A DNA stretch of 64,000 nt, taken from positions 2,914,001-2,978,000 of the forward strand of contig OY970164.1 of the NCBI GenBank assembly GCA_963706555.1, written 5' to 3'. Below, piece by piece: positions 42,791 through 50,878 of this stretch. The DNA comes from Bog-473 sp963706555. Its GTDB lineage: Bacteria; Actinomycetota; Acidimicrobiia; Acidimicrobiales; RAAP-2. The translations under genes were made by a program, and so were the position numbers. The notes below the pieces were generated by a model. It did not search any database. It saw only the letters and a list, made by a program, of their open reading frames with translations, and was not told the origin of the DNA. Numbering within the stretch: position 1 is the first letter of the stretch; every line of letters begins with the position of its first letter.

Positions 42791-44425
42791 TCAGTTTGAT
42801 CCGGCCGCGGCGCGCCCGGCCAGATACCCGACCGTCATGCCATGGGCAAGCGGTCCCCCCGGACCTCCATAGGCCGGTCCGAAGCAGCTGGCCGCGGCGT
42901 CGCCCGCTGTGTAGAGGTTCGGGATTGTCGTGCCGTCGACGTGGCGCACCCGGCCGTGGCCGTCAGCGAGGAGGCCGCCTGAACTTCCGATAGCCCCCGG
43001 GTACACCGTCAGTGCATAGAACGGAGGGCGTCCGATGTGGCCCAGGGTGGGACTGGGTTCGCGGCCGAAGTCCGCGTAGTAACGATCGAAAAGGCTGTCC
43101 CCACGCAAGAAGTCGGTGTCGTGGCCCTCATCGACCATCTGATTGAACCGCACGACGGTCTCGACCAGGGCTCGCGGATCGATCGCCAGCGCACATGCGA
43201 GATCCTCGAGGCTGTCGGCGCGGGTCAACCAGTCGGGGTCCTCGTCCTCGGGCATGAGGGAGAGCACCGAATAGGTCTCGCGAAAGTCGCGATCGAAGAG
43301 CGACCACGCCGGATAGTTCTCGTACGTCGACTCGACCGGATCCCACGTCATGAAGGCCCGCCCGACGTCGGTGTAGGGATGGGCCTCGTTGACGAACCGC
43401 TTGCCCTTGTGGTTCACCATGATGGTCCCGGGCAACGAACGCTCGCCTGCCACCATCCGCGAGAGTGGTTTGCCGTCGTAGTGCTCGCCGGGAATTGCCG
43501 CCGTCGGGAAACGCCAGAGATCCCACATGTTGGCCAGGTCAGCTCCGATCGCCCGGCCCATCGTCAGCGTGTCTCCCTCGTTGGTCGGACAGCTGAGTGC
43601 GTGGTTCACCGGTCCGGCGACGAATTGCTTCACGAGATCCTCGTTCCACTCGAAGCCCCCCGCGGCCAGAATCGTGCCTCGCGTTGCAGTGACCCGGAGC
43701 GGCATTCCACCGGTGGCCATGGCCTCTACCCCGGTCACTCGTCGGCCCTCGGTCAACAGTGTCTTCGCGCGGGTCCCGAGATGGATGTCGACGCCGGCGT
43801 CGACACAGCCCTTCAGGAGCCATCCGGCCAGGGCGCGGCCCATGCCCACGAAGCCCGCTTCTGCCCGCTCCTGCATCAAGGAGAGATCGAACCGTTCGGG
43901 ATGGAAGACGCCATTCATCTCGTCGAGCTCGCGCCACGACAGCGGTACGCCGAATCCGCTCGCGGGACGGAGGCGCTCGAACCACTCACCGAGGAGCGAA
44001 CCCATCAGGGGCAGCGGCGCCAGGCATCGCCCGCTGGCTTTGGCGCCGTCGAACTCGGGGTGATAGTCGGGTTTTTCCAAGGTCTCGAAGCGGATCTCGC
44101 TCGACGTCTCCAAAAAGTCGATCATGTGCGGCCCAGCTTCGATCACCGTGCGGGCGTCAATGTCACTGCGGCGCCCCCCGGCGAGGCGTCGGATGTAGCG
44201 AAATGCCTCGTCGAAGGAGTCGTCGTGGCCCTCGTCGCGCATGTGCCGGTTGTTCGGCACCCACACCAGTCCCCCCGACATTGCGGTGGTGCCGCCGATC
44301 AGCGGGCTCTTCTCGAGGAGCACGACAGCGGCACCCTCCTTGCGAGCCGTCAACGCCGAGGTGAGAGCCGCAGCGCCGCTCCCGACAACGACAACATCCG
44401 TCGTGATCGTGTCCGTCGCAGTCAT
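42791..44425 (-). CDS. FAD-dependent oxidoreductase, 3-ketosteroid-dehydrogenase-like
   Basis: A 544-residue FAD protein of the succinate dehydrogenase/fumarate reductase superfamily. It has VVVGSGAAALTSALTA, LLEKSPLIGGTTAMSGGLVWVPNN (the KstD-like GG.TA.SGG..W.P.N pattern) and AGDAAASCFGPAYGGPGGPLAHG near the end, where the Tyr and Gly needed by KstD for delta-1 dehydrogenation can be aligned. Other catalytic Tyr of KstD cannot be placed with certainty, so a ketone desaturase or another FAD oxidoreductase is possible. ATG at 44425. It is transcribed away from the P450 at 44598 across a palindromic AT-rich spacer, and converges on the Baeyer-Villiger gene. Confidence 0.85.
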   Translation of the reverse strand: MTATDTITTDVVVVGSGAAALTSALTARKEGAAVVLLEKSPLIGGTTAMSGGLVWVPNNRHMRDEGHDDSFDEAFRYIRRLAGGRRSDIDARTVIEAGPHMIDFLETSSEIRFETLEKPDYHPEFDGAKASGRCLAPLPLMGSLLGEWFERLRPASGFGVPLSWRELDEMNGVFHPERFDLSLMQERAEAGFVGMGRALAGWLLKGCVDAGVDIHLGTRAKTLLTEGRRVTGVEAMATGGMPLRVTATRGTILAAGGFEWNEDLVKQFVAGPVNHALSCPTNEGDTLTMGRAIGADLANMWDLWRFPTAAIPGEHYDGKPLSRMVAGERSLPGTIMVNHKGKRFVNEAHPYTDVGRAFMTWDPVESTYENYPAWSLFDRDFRETYSVLSLMPEDEDPDWLTRADSLEDLACALAIDPRALVETVVRFNQMVDEGHDTDFLRGDSLFDRYYADFGREPSPTLGHIGRPPFYALTVYPGAIGSSGGLLADGHGRVRHVDGTTIPNLYTAGDAAASCFGPAYGGPGGPLAHGMTVGYLAGRAAAGSN

Positions 44426-44473
44426 GGCACAGCCATCGCGCGAGGCGTCGTTCTCATCAGGTTTCGGAGCATC

Positions 44474-44497
44474 TTGTTACGATAAGCTTTATAACAA
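44474..44497. promoter_or_regulatory. Imperfect 24-base palindrome in divergent spacer (5)
   Basis: TTGTTA (44474-44479) and TAACAA (44492-44497) are perfect arms around GATAAGCTTTAT. AAGCTTTATAAC here resembles AAGCTTATAAC at 17270-17280. It is centred about 60 bases upstream of the KstD-like start and 110 bases before the P450 start, so it could control both. Confidence 0.5.
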
Positions 44498-44597
44498 CAA
44501 ACCTCAAAGAGGGTGACGTTCGTCGTCCGGCCAGCGGTGCGGGGTACGGGTGTCGGGGCGCAGGACAAAGATTCTCGACGGAGGAGGGGAAACGACG

Positions 44598-45809
44598 ATG
44601 GTCTCGACCTATGACCCGTTCCAGGTGGAACAGCCGGACACGACCTTCAAGCGGCTGAAGGAGTTGCGGGCCGAAGGGCCGATTGTCCCGATCGGCGAAG
44701 GGATGTACTACGTCACGTCCTTCGAGGAAGCACGCAAGGTCCTGCGCGACGTCGAGCACTTCTCGAGTGCCGAGGGCTTTCGGGCGCCCGGTGTCACCGT
44801 GCCGGCCGAGGACCGCATGTTGGGGGAGCAGGACGCTCCCCAGCATCCGGGGGTCCGGCGGATCGTGATGAGCGCGTTCAACCCGGCGGCGATCAGGTTG
44901 GAGGAGGAATTCGTCCGTGAGCGGGCGCATGCGCTGCTCGAGGCACTCGATGTCCCCGGGACGGTCGACATGGTCCCGGCGTTCACCACGCAGTTGCCCA
45001 ATGACGCGACCGTGCATCTCTTGGGGTTCCCGATGGAGGACGCCCCGAGGATTGCCGCATGGAGCAAAGAGGTGATGGAGAGCGAGTGGCCGGCCATGAA
45101 CCGGACCGAACGGGGCGAAGGGATGGAAGGGGCATTCCCCGAGTACACCGCCTACGTCGATGCGTTCGTGGCCTCTTTGCGGGACGCCGTGGCGGCCGGG
45201 CAGGCTCCGGAGGGCCTCCTCACCCGCCTGCTCACAGCGGATGTCGGTGGAGAGCAGCTCTCTGTCCGCCAGATGCGGGCGCTCGTCTTCAATCTCCTCC
45301 TGGGCGGGCTGACCACGACGGCGCAACTCCTGGGCAACGTGATCTACCAGCTCCTCATCAGCGACTCGGTGGCCCAGTTGGTGGAGGCCGGAGCGGCGGA
45401 GCGATCGGCGTTCATCGAGGAGTGTCTCCGCGTCTATCCGCCGGTCATGCTCATCCCGCGGGGTTGCGTCGGGGAAACGACGGTGGCAGGCGTCACGGTC
45501 AAACCGGGGGAGCGGGTCATCGTGGGGTCGGCCTGCGTCAATCGCGACGAATCGCTCTTCGACTCGAGCGAGCAATTCGACGCTGGCCGCGAGAATGTGG
45601 ATCGCCACCTGACGTTCGGCTTCGGTCCGCATATCTGTGCAGGCGCCGCCATGGCGCGTTCGGTGGCCCTGATCGGCCTGGACGAGTTCCTGCGTTACGC
45701 CAAGGATCGCCAGGCCAGCCTTCCGGCAGGCTTCGCCTATGAGAACGTCCCGACATTCTTCGAGTACGGGCCCTCGACGATGCCTGTCGTCTTCGGCGGA
45801 ACCGCCTGA
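44598..45809 (+). CDS. Cytochrome P450 (third of three), unusual I-helix
   Basis: A 403-residue P450 with haem loop FGFGPHICAG (Cys347) and K-helix ECLR. The I-helix motif, normally AGx(D/E)TT, reads GGLTTT (236-241): the acidic residue that helps deliver protons to bound oxygen is Thr. It may use another proton path, use peroxide, or work on a substrate that supplies the proton. ATG at 44598 follows GGAGGGGAAA; an upstream GTG adds 16 residues without family support. No ferredoxin is adjacent. It stands alone before a spacer with a possible operator and the ABC transporter. Confidence 0.89.
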   Translation: MVSTYDPFQVEQPDTTFKRLKELRAEGPIVPIGEGMYYVTSFEEARKVLRDVEHFSSAEGFRAPGVTVPAEDRMLGEQDAPQHPGVRRIVMSAFNPAAIRLEEEFVRERAHALLEALDVPGTVDMVPAFTTQLPNDATVHLLGFPMEDAPRIAAWSKEVMESEWPAMNRTERGEGMEGAFPEYTAYVDAFVASLRDAVAAGQAPEGLLTRLLTADVGGEQLSVRQMRALVFNLLLGGLTTTAQLLGNVIYQLLISDSVAQLVEAGAAERSAFIEECLRVYPPVMLIPRGCVGETTVAGVTVKPGERVIVGSACVNRDESLFDSSEQFDAGRENVDRHLTFGFGPHICAGAAMARSVALIGLDEFLRYAKDRQASLPAGFAYENVPTFFEYGPSTMPVVFGGTA

Positions 45810-45900
45810 GCCGAGGCCCGGTCAGGACCCATCGCGGGTTCGGATTCCCCTCCCCGGGTCTCCGACGCGCGGCAAGCTGGGCGCGCTAGGGTTCTCTTCC

Positions 45901-45914
45901 ATCATTTGAGTGAT
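45901..45914. promoter_or_regulatory. Candidate operator upstream of ABC transporter (6)
   Basis: ATCATTTGAGTGAT is a near-palindrome (ATCAtT/AgTGAT arms, one mismatch) in the 204-base spacer between the third P450 and the transporter. The ATCAT/TGAT arms resemble those at 17253 and 36847. It lies about 100 bases before the transporter start. Confidence 0.35.
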
Positions 45915-46013
45915 AGCAAACTTGAGGGTTAGGCGAGCAGGGGAGTAGCGGAGTCGAGGCGGCTCGGTCGGCCTTGCCGGCCGTGCACAACGTACAGGGG
46001 GCAATCGTCAGTC

Positions 46014-48845
46014 GTGTCTCAATTTTTGCCGTTCATCGTCATTGGGCTCACCACCGGGGCTGTCTATGGACTGGCCGGCACCGGATTGGTGCTCACCTAT
46101 AAGACCTCGGGCATCTTCAACTTCGCCTATGGGGCCATCGCGGCCCTGGGCGTGTTCGTCTTCTACTTCTTGCACTCAGAGCACGGGATGCCCTGGCCCT
46201 GGGCCGCCCTTCTCGTCTTGTTCGTCCTCTCGCCCATCGAGGGCCTCGGCCTCGAGCTCTTCGCCCGCATCCTCGAACCGGCGACGGCCACCCTCAAGGT
46301 GGTGGCGACCATCGGCCTGCTCCTCGTCGTGGTCGGGGTCGGCACCCTCTGGTACGGCAACGCCAATGTCAACTTCCCCCCCTTCTTGGACACCAACACC
46401 ATCCGCTTCTTGGGGGTCAACGTCGGCTGGGACCAGATCATCGTGGTCATCGTCTCGTTGGTCGCCACTGCGGTGCTCTACTACTTCTTCCGCTCCATGC
46501 GCCTGGGCGTCGCCATGCGCGGCGTGGTGGACAACCCTGACCTGGTGTCGATGACGGGCACCAACCCCGTGGCGGTGCGGCGCTGGGCCTGGATCATCGG
46601 GACCATCTTCGCCTCCATGGCCGGCTTGTTGCTCGCCCCCTCGCTCAGCCTCAACGCCGAGATCATCGTCTTGTTGGTCGTCCAGGCCTTCGGGGCGGCG
46701 GCCATTGGCTACTTCTCGAACCTCCCCCTGACCTTCGTCGGCGGCCTCTTCATCGGCGTGGCCGGGGCCTTGGCCACCAAGTACGCCGCCAGCGTCAGCT
46801 GGCTGACCGGGCTCAGCGCGGGCCTGCCCTTCGTCATCTTGTTCATCGTGCTCATCGTGACCCCCCGGGCCCGCCTGGCCGAGCGCCGGGTGGTGGCGGC
46901 GACGGCCCTGCGCCGCAGCTGGTACGCCCCGGTCAAGGTGCGCCTGGTGGCCGGCGCCTTGGCCATCGTCTTCTTCTGCTTCGTGCCCTCCTTCGTCGGC
47001 GTGAACCTGTCCACCTGGTCGAGCGCGCTGGTCTATGTGATGTTGTTCTTGTCGCTCGGCCTGTTGGTCAAGACCTCGGGGCAGATCTCGCTGTGCCACC
47101 TGGCCTTCGCCGCCGTCGGTGCGGCCGCCTTCGGGCACTTCACCACCAGCTTCGGCCTGCCCTGGTTGCTCGCCCTGCTCTTGGCCGGCTTGGTGGCCGT
47201 CCCGGTCGGGGCCATCGTCGCCATCCCCGCCATCCGCCTCTCGGGCGTCTTCTTGGCCCTCGCCACCTACGGCTTCGGCATCTTGCTCGAGCAGATGTTC
47301 TACGACACCAACCTCATGTTCGGCCCGACCACCGGCGGCATCGCCGCCCCCCGGCCCGACGTCACCATCTTGGGCTGGCACCTCTACACCGACAAGGGCT
47401 TCTACTACCTGCTCTTGGTCTTCGTGGTCCTCACCGTCGTGGTCGTCCAGGCCATCTTCCGCGGCCGCATGGGCCGCCTCTTGAAGGGCCTCAGCGACAG
47501 CCCCGTCGCCCTCGAGACCCACGGGGCGACGGTCAACGTCATGAAGGTGCTGGTCTTTTGCATCACCGCCGGCCTGGCCGCCATTGCCGGGGCGCTGTTG
47601 GCCAGCCTCTTCAGCTACGGCCTGGGCACCAACTACAGCTCGTTCGCCTCGCTCACCATGGTGGCCATCTTGACCATCACCGTGGTCGGCGATCCCTGGT
47701 ATGCGATCTTGGCCGCCCTGGCCTATGGCATCGTCCCGGGCTACATCACCGTCGCCAACATCAACACCTACCTGACCATCATCTTCGGCCTCTCTGCGGC
47801 CACCTTCGCCCTCCAGGTCAACCGGGTCATCTCGGTGCCGCTCCCCATCCGCAACTTCTTGGACCGCCTCGGGGGCCGGGCCCCCGAGGTGGTGCTGAGC
47901 GAAGGCGACGTCGACCAATTGGTGAGCCAGGCCACCGTGGCCGAGCGCGAGAGCGCGGCGAGCGACCGCGAGCGCGCGGCGCGCACCGCGGTGCCCGCCT
48001 CGGCCAAGGCCGGCCTCAGCGTGGCCGACCTCGCCGTCCAATACGGCGGGGTGCGCGCCGTCGACGGGGTGAGCCTGGCGGCCCCCATGGGCCGCATCAC
48101 CGGGCTGATCGGCCCCAACGGGGCCGGCAAGACCACCACCTTCAACGCCTGCTCGGGCCTGCTCAAGCCGACCGCGGGGGTGATCACCCTGCACGAGCGC
48201 GAAGTGACCGGGATCGGCCCGTCGGGGCGCTCGCGCTATGGGCTCGGGCGCACCTTTCAAAAGGCCGAGTTGTTCAACTCGCTGAGCGTGCGCGAGAACG
48301 TCGAGCTCGGCCGGGAGTCCTCCATGGCCGGGGCCAACCCCTTGACCCAGCTCGTCGGGAGCCCCAAGGACCGTGCCATCGTGCGCCGGGCCGTCGACGA
48401 GGCCATGGAGCTGACCGGCATCGGCCCCCTCTCTGACCTCCAAGCGGGCCTGCTCCCGACCGGGCAGCGCCGCCTGGTCGAGCTGGCCCGGGTCCTGGCC
48501 GGCCCCTTCGACCTGTTGCTCTTAGACGAGCCCTCGGCCGGTCTCGACGCCGGCGAGACGGTGAGCTTCGGCAACGTGCTGAGCGGCGTGGTCGCCGAGC
48601 GCGGCGCGGGCATCTTGTTGGTCGAGCACGACATGGCGCTGGTGCGCCAGGTCTGCGCCCACATCTACGTGCTCGACTTCGGCCGCCTGGTCTTCGAGGG
48701 CAGCCCGAGCGAGATGCTCAACTCCGACGTCGTGCGTGCCGCCTACCTCGGCTCCGAAGGGGTCCAAGAGGGTGCGAGCACCGAGGGCGGAGCCACCGAG
48801 GGCGAGCCCCCCATCGTGGCGGCGCACGGGGCGAGCGAGGTATGA
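46014..48845 (+). CDS. LivH-LivM-LivG fusion: branched-chain-amino-acid-type ABC permease/ATPase
   Basis: A 943-residue single polypeptide holding three transporter parts: a LivH-like permease (about 1-295, many hydrophobic helices), a LivM-like permease (about 310-620), a charged linker (about 635-665), and a LivG-like ATPase (about 670-925). In the ATPase, Walker A is GPNGAGKTT (700-708), the Q/signature region is LPTGQRRLVELARVLAG (about 815) and Walker B is LLLLDEPSAGLD (about 833). It would sit in the membrane and import an organic acid, amino acid or amide. The start is GTG at 46014 after CAGGGGGC. No substrate-binding protein gene is adjacent. LivF follows 64 bases later. Confidence 0.92.
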   Translation: MSQFLPFIVIGLTTGAVYGLAGTGLVLTYKTSGIFNFAYGAIAALGVFVFYFLHSEHGMPWPWAALLVLFVLSPIEGLGLELFARILEPATATLKVVATIGLLLVVVGVGTLWYGNANVNFPPFLDTNTIRFLGVNVGWDQIIVVIVSLVATAVLYYFFRSMRLGVAMRGVVDNPDLVSMTGTNPVAVRRWAWIIGTIFASMAGLLLAPSLSLNAEIIVLLVVQAFGAAAIGYFSNLPLTFVGGLFIGVAGALATKYAASVSWLTGLSAGLPFVILFIVLIVTPRARLAERRVVAATALRRSWYAPVKVRLVAGALAIVFFCFVPSFVGVNLSTWSSALVYVMLFLSLGLLVKTSGQISLCHLAFAAVGAAAFGHFTTSFGLPWLLALLLAGLVAVPVGAIVAIPAIRLSGVFLALATYGFGILLEQMFYDTNLMFGPTTGGIAAPRPDVTILGWHLYTDKGFYYLLLVFVVLTVVVVQAIFRGRMGRLLKGLSDSPVALETHGATVNVMKVLVFCITAGLAAIAGALLASLFSYGLGTNYSSFASLTMVAILTITVVGDPWYAILAALAYGIVPGYITVANINTYLTIIFGLSAATFALQVNRVISVPLPIRNFLDRLGGRAPEVVLSEGDVDQLVSQATVAERESAASDRERAARTAVPASAKAGLSVADLAVQYGGVRAVDGVSLAAPMGRITGLIGPNGAGKTTTFNACSGLLKPTAGVITLHEREVTGIGPSGRSRYGLGRTFQKAELFNSLSVRENVELGRESSMAGANPLTQLVGSPKDRAIVRRAVDEAMELTGIGPLSDLQAGLLPTGQRRLVELARVLAGPFDLLLLDEPSAGLDAGETVSFGNVLSGVVAERGAGILLVEHDMALVRQVCAHIYVLDFGRLVFEGSPSEMLNSDVVRAAYLGSEGVQEGASTEGGATEGEPPIVAAHGASEV

Positions 48846-48909
48846 CCGCCCTCGACCGACACACCCAGACGGGCCGACAGGGCCACAAGGGCCAAAAGGA
48901 GACCCCGCC

Positions 48910-49611
48910 GTGCTAGAGCTTCAGAACATCACCGCCGGCTACGGCGACACCGTGGTGCTGCGCGATGTCAGCCTGTCGGTCCCCGACTCCAAGGTCGTGG
49001 CCCTGCTCGGCCCGAACGGGGCGGGCAAGACCACCTTGTTGCGGGTCGCCTCGGGCCTCATCAAGCCCATGAGCGGGCGGGTCATCTTGGACGGCGAGGA
49101 CGTGACGGGCAAGAAGCCCTTCTACATGTGCCGCAAGGGCCTGTGCAACCTGCCCGAGGGCCGGGGCATCTTCCCGAGCCTGACCGTGCGCGACAACCTG
49201 ATCCTGCAGTCCAAAAAGGGCAAGGAGCAGGCCACCATGGATTCGGCCGCCGACTCGTTCCCCGCCCTCGCCACCCGCATGAAGCAGACGGCGGGGAGTC
49301 TCAGCGGCGGTGAGCAGCAGATGCTCGCCCTCGTGCGCACCTTTGCCAGCGAGCCGCGCATCGTCGTGGTCGACGAGGCCTCCTTGGGGCTCGCCCCCAT
49401 CATCGTCGACCGCATCTTCGAGACCCTGGCCCAGATCGTCTCGACCGGGGTCTCGGTGCTCTTGGTCGAGCAGTACGTGACCCGGGCCCTCGCCCTGGCC
49501 GACGAGGCCTGCCTGCTCAACCGGGGCCAGGTGGTCTTCTCGGGCCCCGCCGACGACCTCGAGGGCGACGAGATCTTCGAGCGCTACTTCGGGATAGAGA
49601 TCAGCGCGTGA
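48910..49611 (+). CDS. livF: LivF-like ABC transporter ATPase
   Basis: A 233-residue ABC ATPase, the second ATP subunit for the fused permease. Walker A is GPNGAGKTT (35-43), signature LSGGEQQM (about 131-138), Walker B VVVDEASLGL (about 150-160), and LVEQYV supplies the switch region. Sequence type is LivF (GEGRG-like loop reads PEGRGIFPSLTVRDNL). GTG at 48910 follows AAGGAGA; a longer frame upstream is not supported. Codon use, like that of the fused gene, is very uniform (GCC Ala, ATC Ile, many TTG Leu), unlike the flanking genes. Confidence 0.92.
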   Translation: MLELQNITAGYGDTVVLRDVSLSVPDSKVVALLGPNGAGKTTLLRVASGLIKPMSGRVILDGEDVTGKKPFYMCRKGLCNLPEGRGIFPSLTVRDNLILQSKKGKEQATMDSAADSFPALATRMKQTAGSLSGGEQQMLALVRTFASEPRIVVVDEASLGLAPIIVDRIFETLAQIVSTGVSVLLVEQYVTRALALADEACLLNRGQVVFSGPADDLEGDEIFERYFGIEISA

Positions 49612-49680
49612 GGGCGGGGCGGGTGGCGTGACCGCGCCCGATCCACGACGACGTGCCACAAAAAGGGAGTGGATCATCCG

Positions 49681-50850
49681 ATGAGTGAAAACCCCCGGCA
49701 CTACGAGGTGATCTCTTGTGACGGCCACTTGGAGATACCGCCTGACGCATGGGTGCGTCACATTCCCGACGAGCACCTGAACCGGGCTCCGCGCCTCATC
49801 AAGCTCCGAACCGGTGGCGAGGGATGGATCGTCGAAGGCAGCCCCTTGATCCACAATGGACAGAATGTCGCCGCGGGCCGTCCGCTCAAGGTGAAGGGCG
49901 GGTCCTACTGGGAGTCCGACGGGACGCCGGTCCCCGGCACCGGTGACGCCCGGCAGCGGCTGGCTGAGCAGGACCGTGACGGCATCGACGCAGAGGTGCT
50001 GTACCCGCCCGTCTTCATCTCCCGTTTCATCGAGAACATCGAAGATGGCGAGGCCTATGTCGCCATGGTACGGGCCTTCAACGATTTCCTGGCTGAGGAC
50101 TACTGCTCGGTCGCGCCCGACCGCTTGATCGGGAACGCCGTGATGCCGGCCTCGGGCATAGAGGACGCGATCGCCGAACTGAAGCGAGCACGCGAGATCG
50201 GTCTGCGTTCGATCTGCCTCGGCTCCTTTCCCAACGGGACGGGAGCGCCGGCACCCGAGGACGACCTGTTCTGGCAGGCGGCGCTCGACCTCGGCGTGCC
50301 GATCACGGCCCACTCCGCGATGGGCGACCGTTCGAATCCCCTTCTGGTCCAATCGGCCCGTGGGACGTTCGACCTCGAGATGTCGATGCTGTCGCGCACG
50401 ATGCCCCCGCCGGTGGTCGGCATCGTACGGATGATCCTCTCGGGCGTCCTCGACCGCTTCCCGGACTTGCGGATCTACTTCGCCGAGACCAATGCAAGCT
50501 GGATGCCGGGCCTCCTCTACATGCTCGATGATTCGTATTCGATCTTCAAGCACTGGTACGGCGTCGAGTTGGCCATGCGTCCGAGCGAGTACGTCTGGCG
50601 TCACTTCTCATTCGGTATCGTGCGCGATCCGTTGGCGCTGCGCATGCGCGACCTGTTGGACATCGACCACATCATGTGGGGGTCGGACTTCCCGCATTCG
50701 GTCTCGTCCTTCCCCGAGTCCGCCCGCTGGTTGGACGAGATCTTCGAGGGTTGCCCGTCCGATGTCCGCCGGAAGGTCCTCGTCGACACGCCCTGCGCGT
50801 TTTTCGGCCTCGACCCTGCTGCAGAACTGACGCCGACACCAAGAGGCTGA
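49681..50850 (+). CDS. Amidohydrolase_2 family protein
   Basis: A 389-residue TIM-barrel protein of the same family as the genes at 2129, 20477, 53220 and 57784. The first motif is SCDGHLEIPPDAW (His-x-Glu), the middle motif is TAHSAMGD instead of the HIGS seen in the others, and the late one is MWGSDFPHSVS with the metal Asp. The divergence in the first two motifs marks it as a separate subgroup. ATG at 49681 with AAAGGGAG upstream; GTG at 49669 is less likely because it overlaps that site. It is placed directly after the importer, so it may be the first enzyme acting on the imported compound. Confidence 0.83.
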   Translation: MSENPRHYEVISCDGHLEIPPDAWVRHIPDEHLNRAPRLIKLRTGGEGWIVEGSPLIHNGQNVAAGRPLKVKGGSYWESDGTPVPGTGDARQRLAEQDRDGIDAEVLYPPVFISRFIENIEDGEAYVAMVRAFNDFLAEDYCSVAPDRLIGNAVMPASGIEDAIAELKRAREIGLRSICLGSFPNGTGAPAPEDDLFWQAALDLGVPITAHSAMGDRSNPLLVQSARGTFDLEMSMLSRTMPPPVVGIVRMILSGVLDRFPDLRIYFAETNASWMPGLLYMLDDSYSIFKHWYGVELAMRPSEYVWRHFSFGIVRDPLALRMRDLLDIDHIMWGSDFPHSVSSFPESARWLDEIFEGCPSDVRRKVLVDTPCAFFGLDPAAELTPTPRG

Positions 50851-50878
50851 ACCCTCTCAGGTCTGCTGCCGGGGTGGG

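Noticed and set aside
46176..48443. 755-codon open frame on the minus strand
   Set aside because: It lies wholly antisense to the LivH-LivM-LivG fusion; the product would be His/Asp/Gly/Glu-rich low-complexity sequence with no domain, as expected from the biased codons of the real gene.
49612..49680. GGGCG/CGCCC inverted repeat after LivF as a terminator
   Set aside because: The arms are short and embedded in general G/C-rich sequence; pairing is no better than expected by chance.
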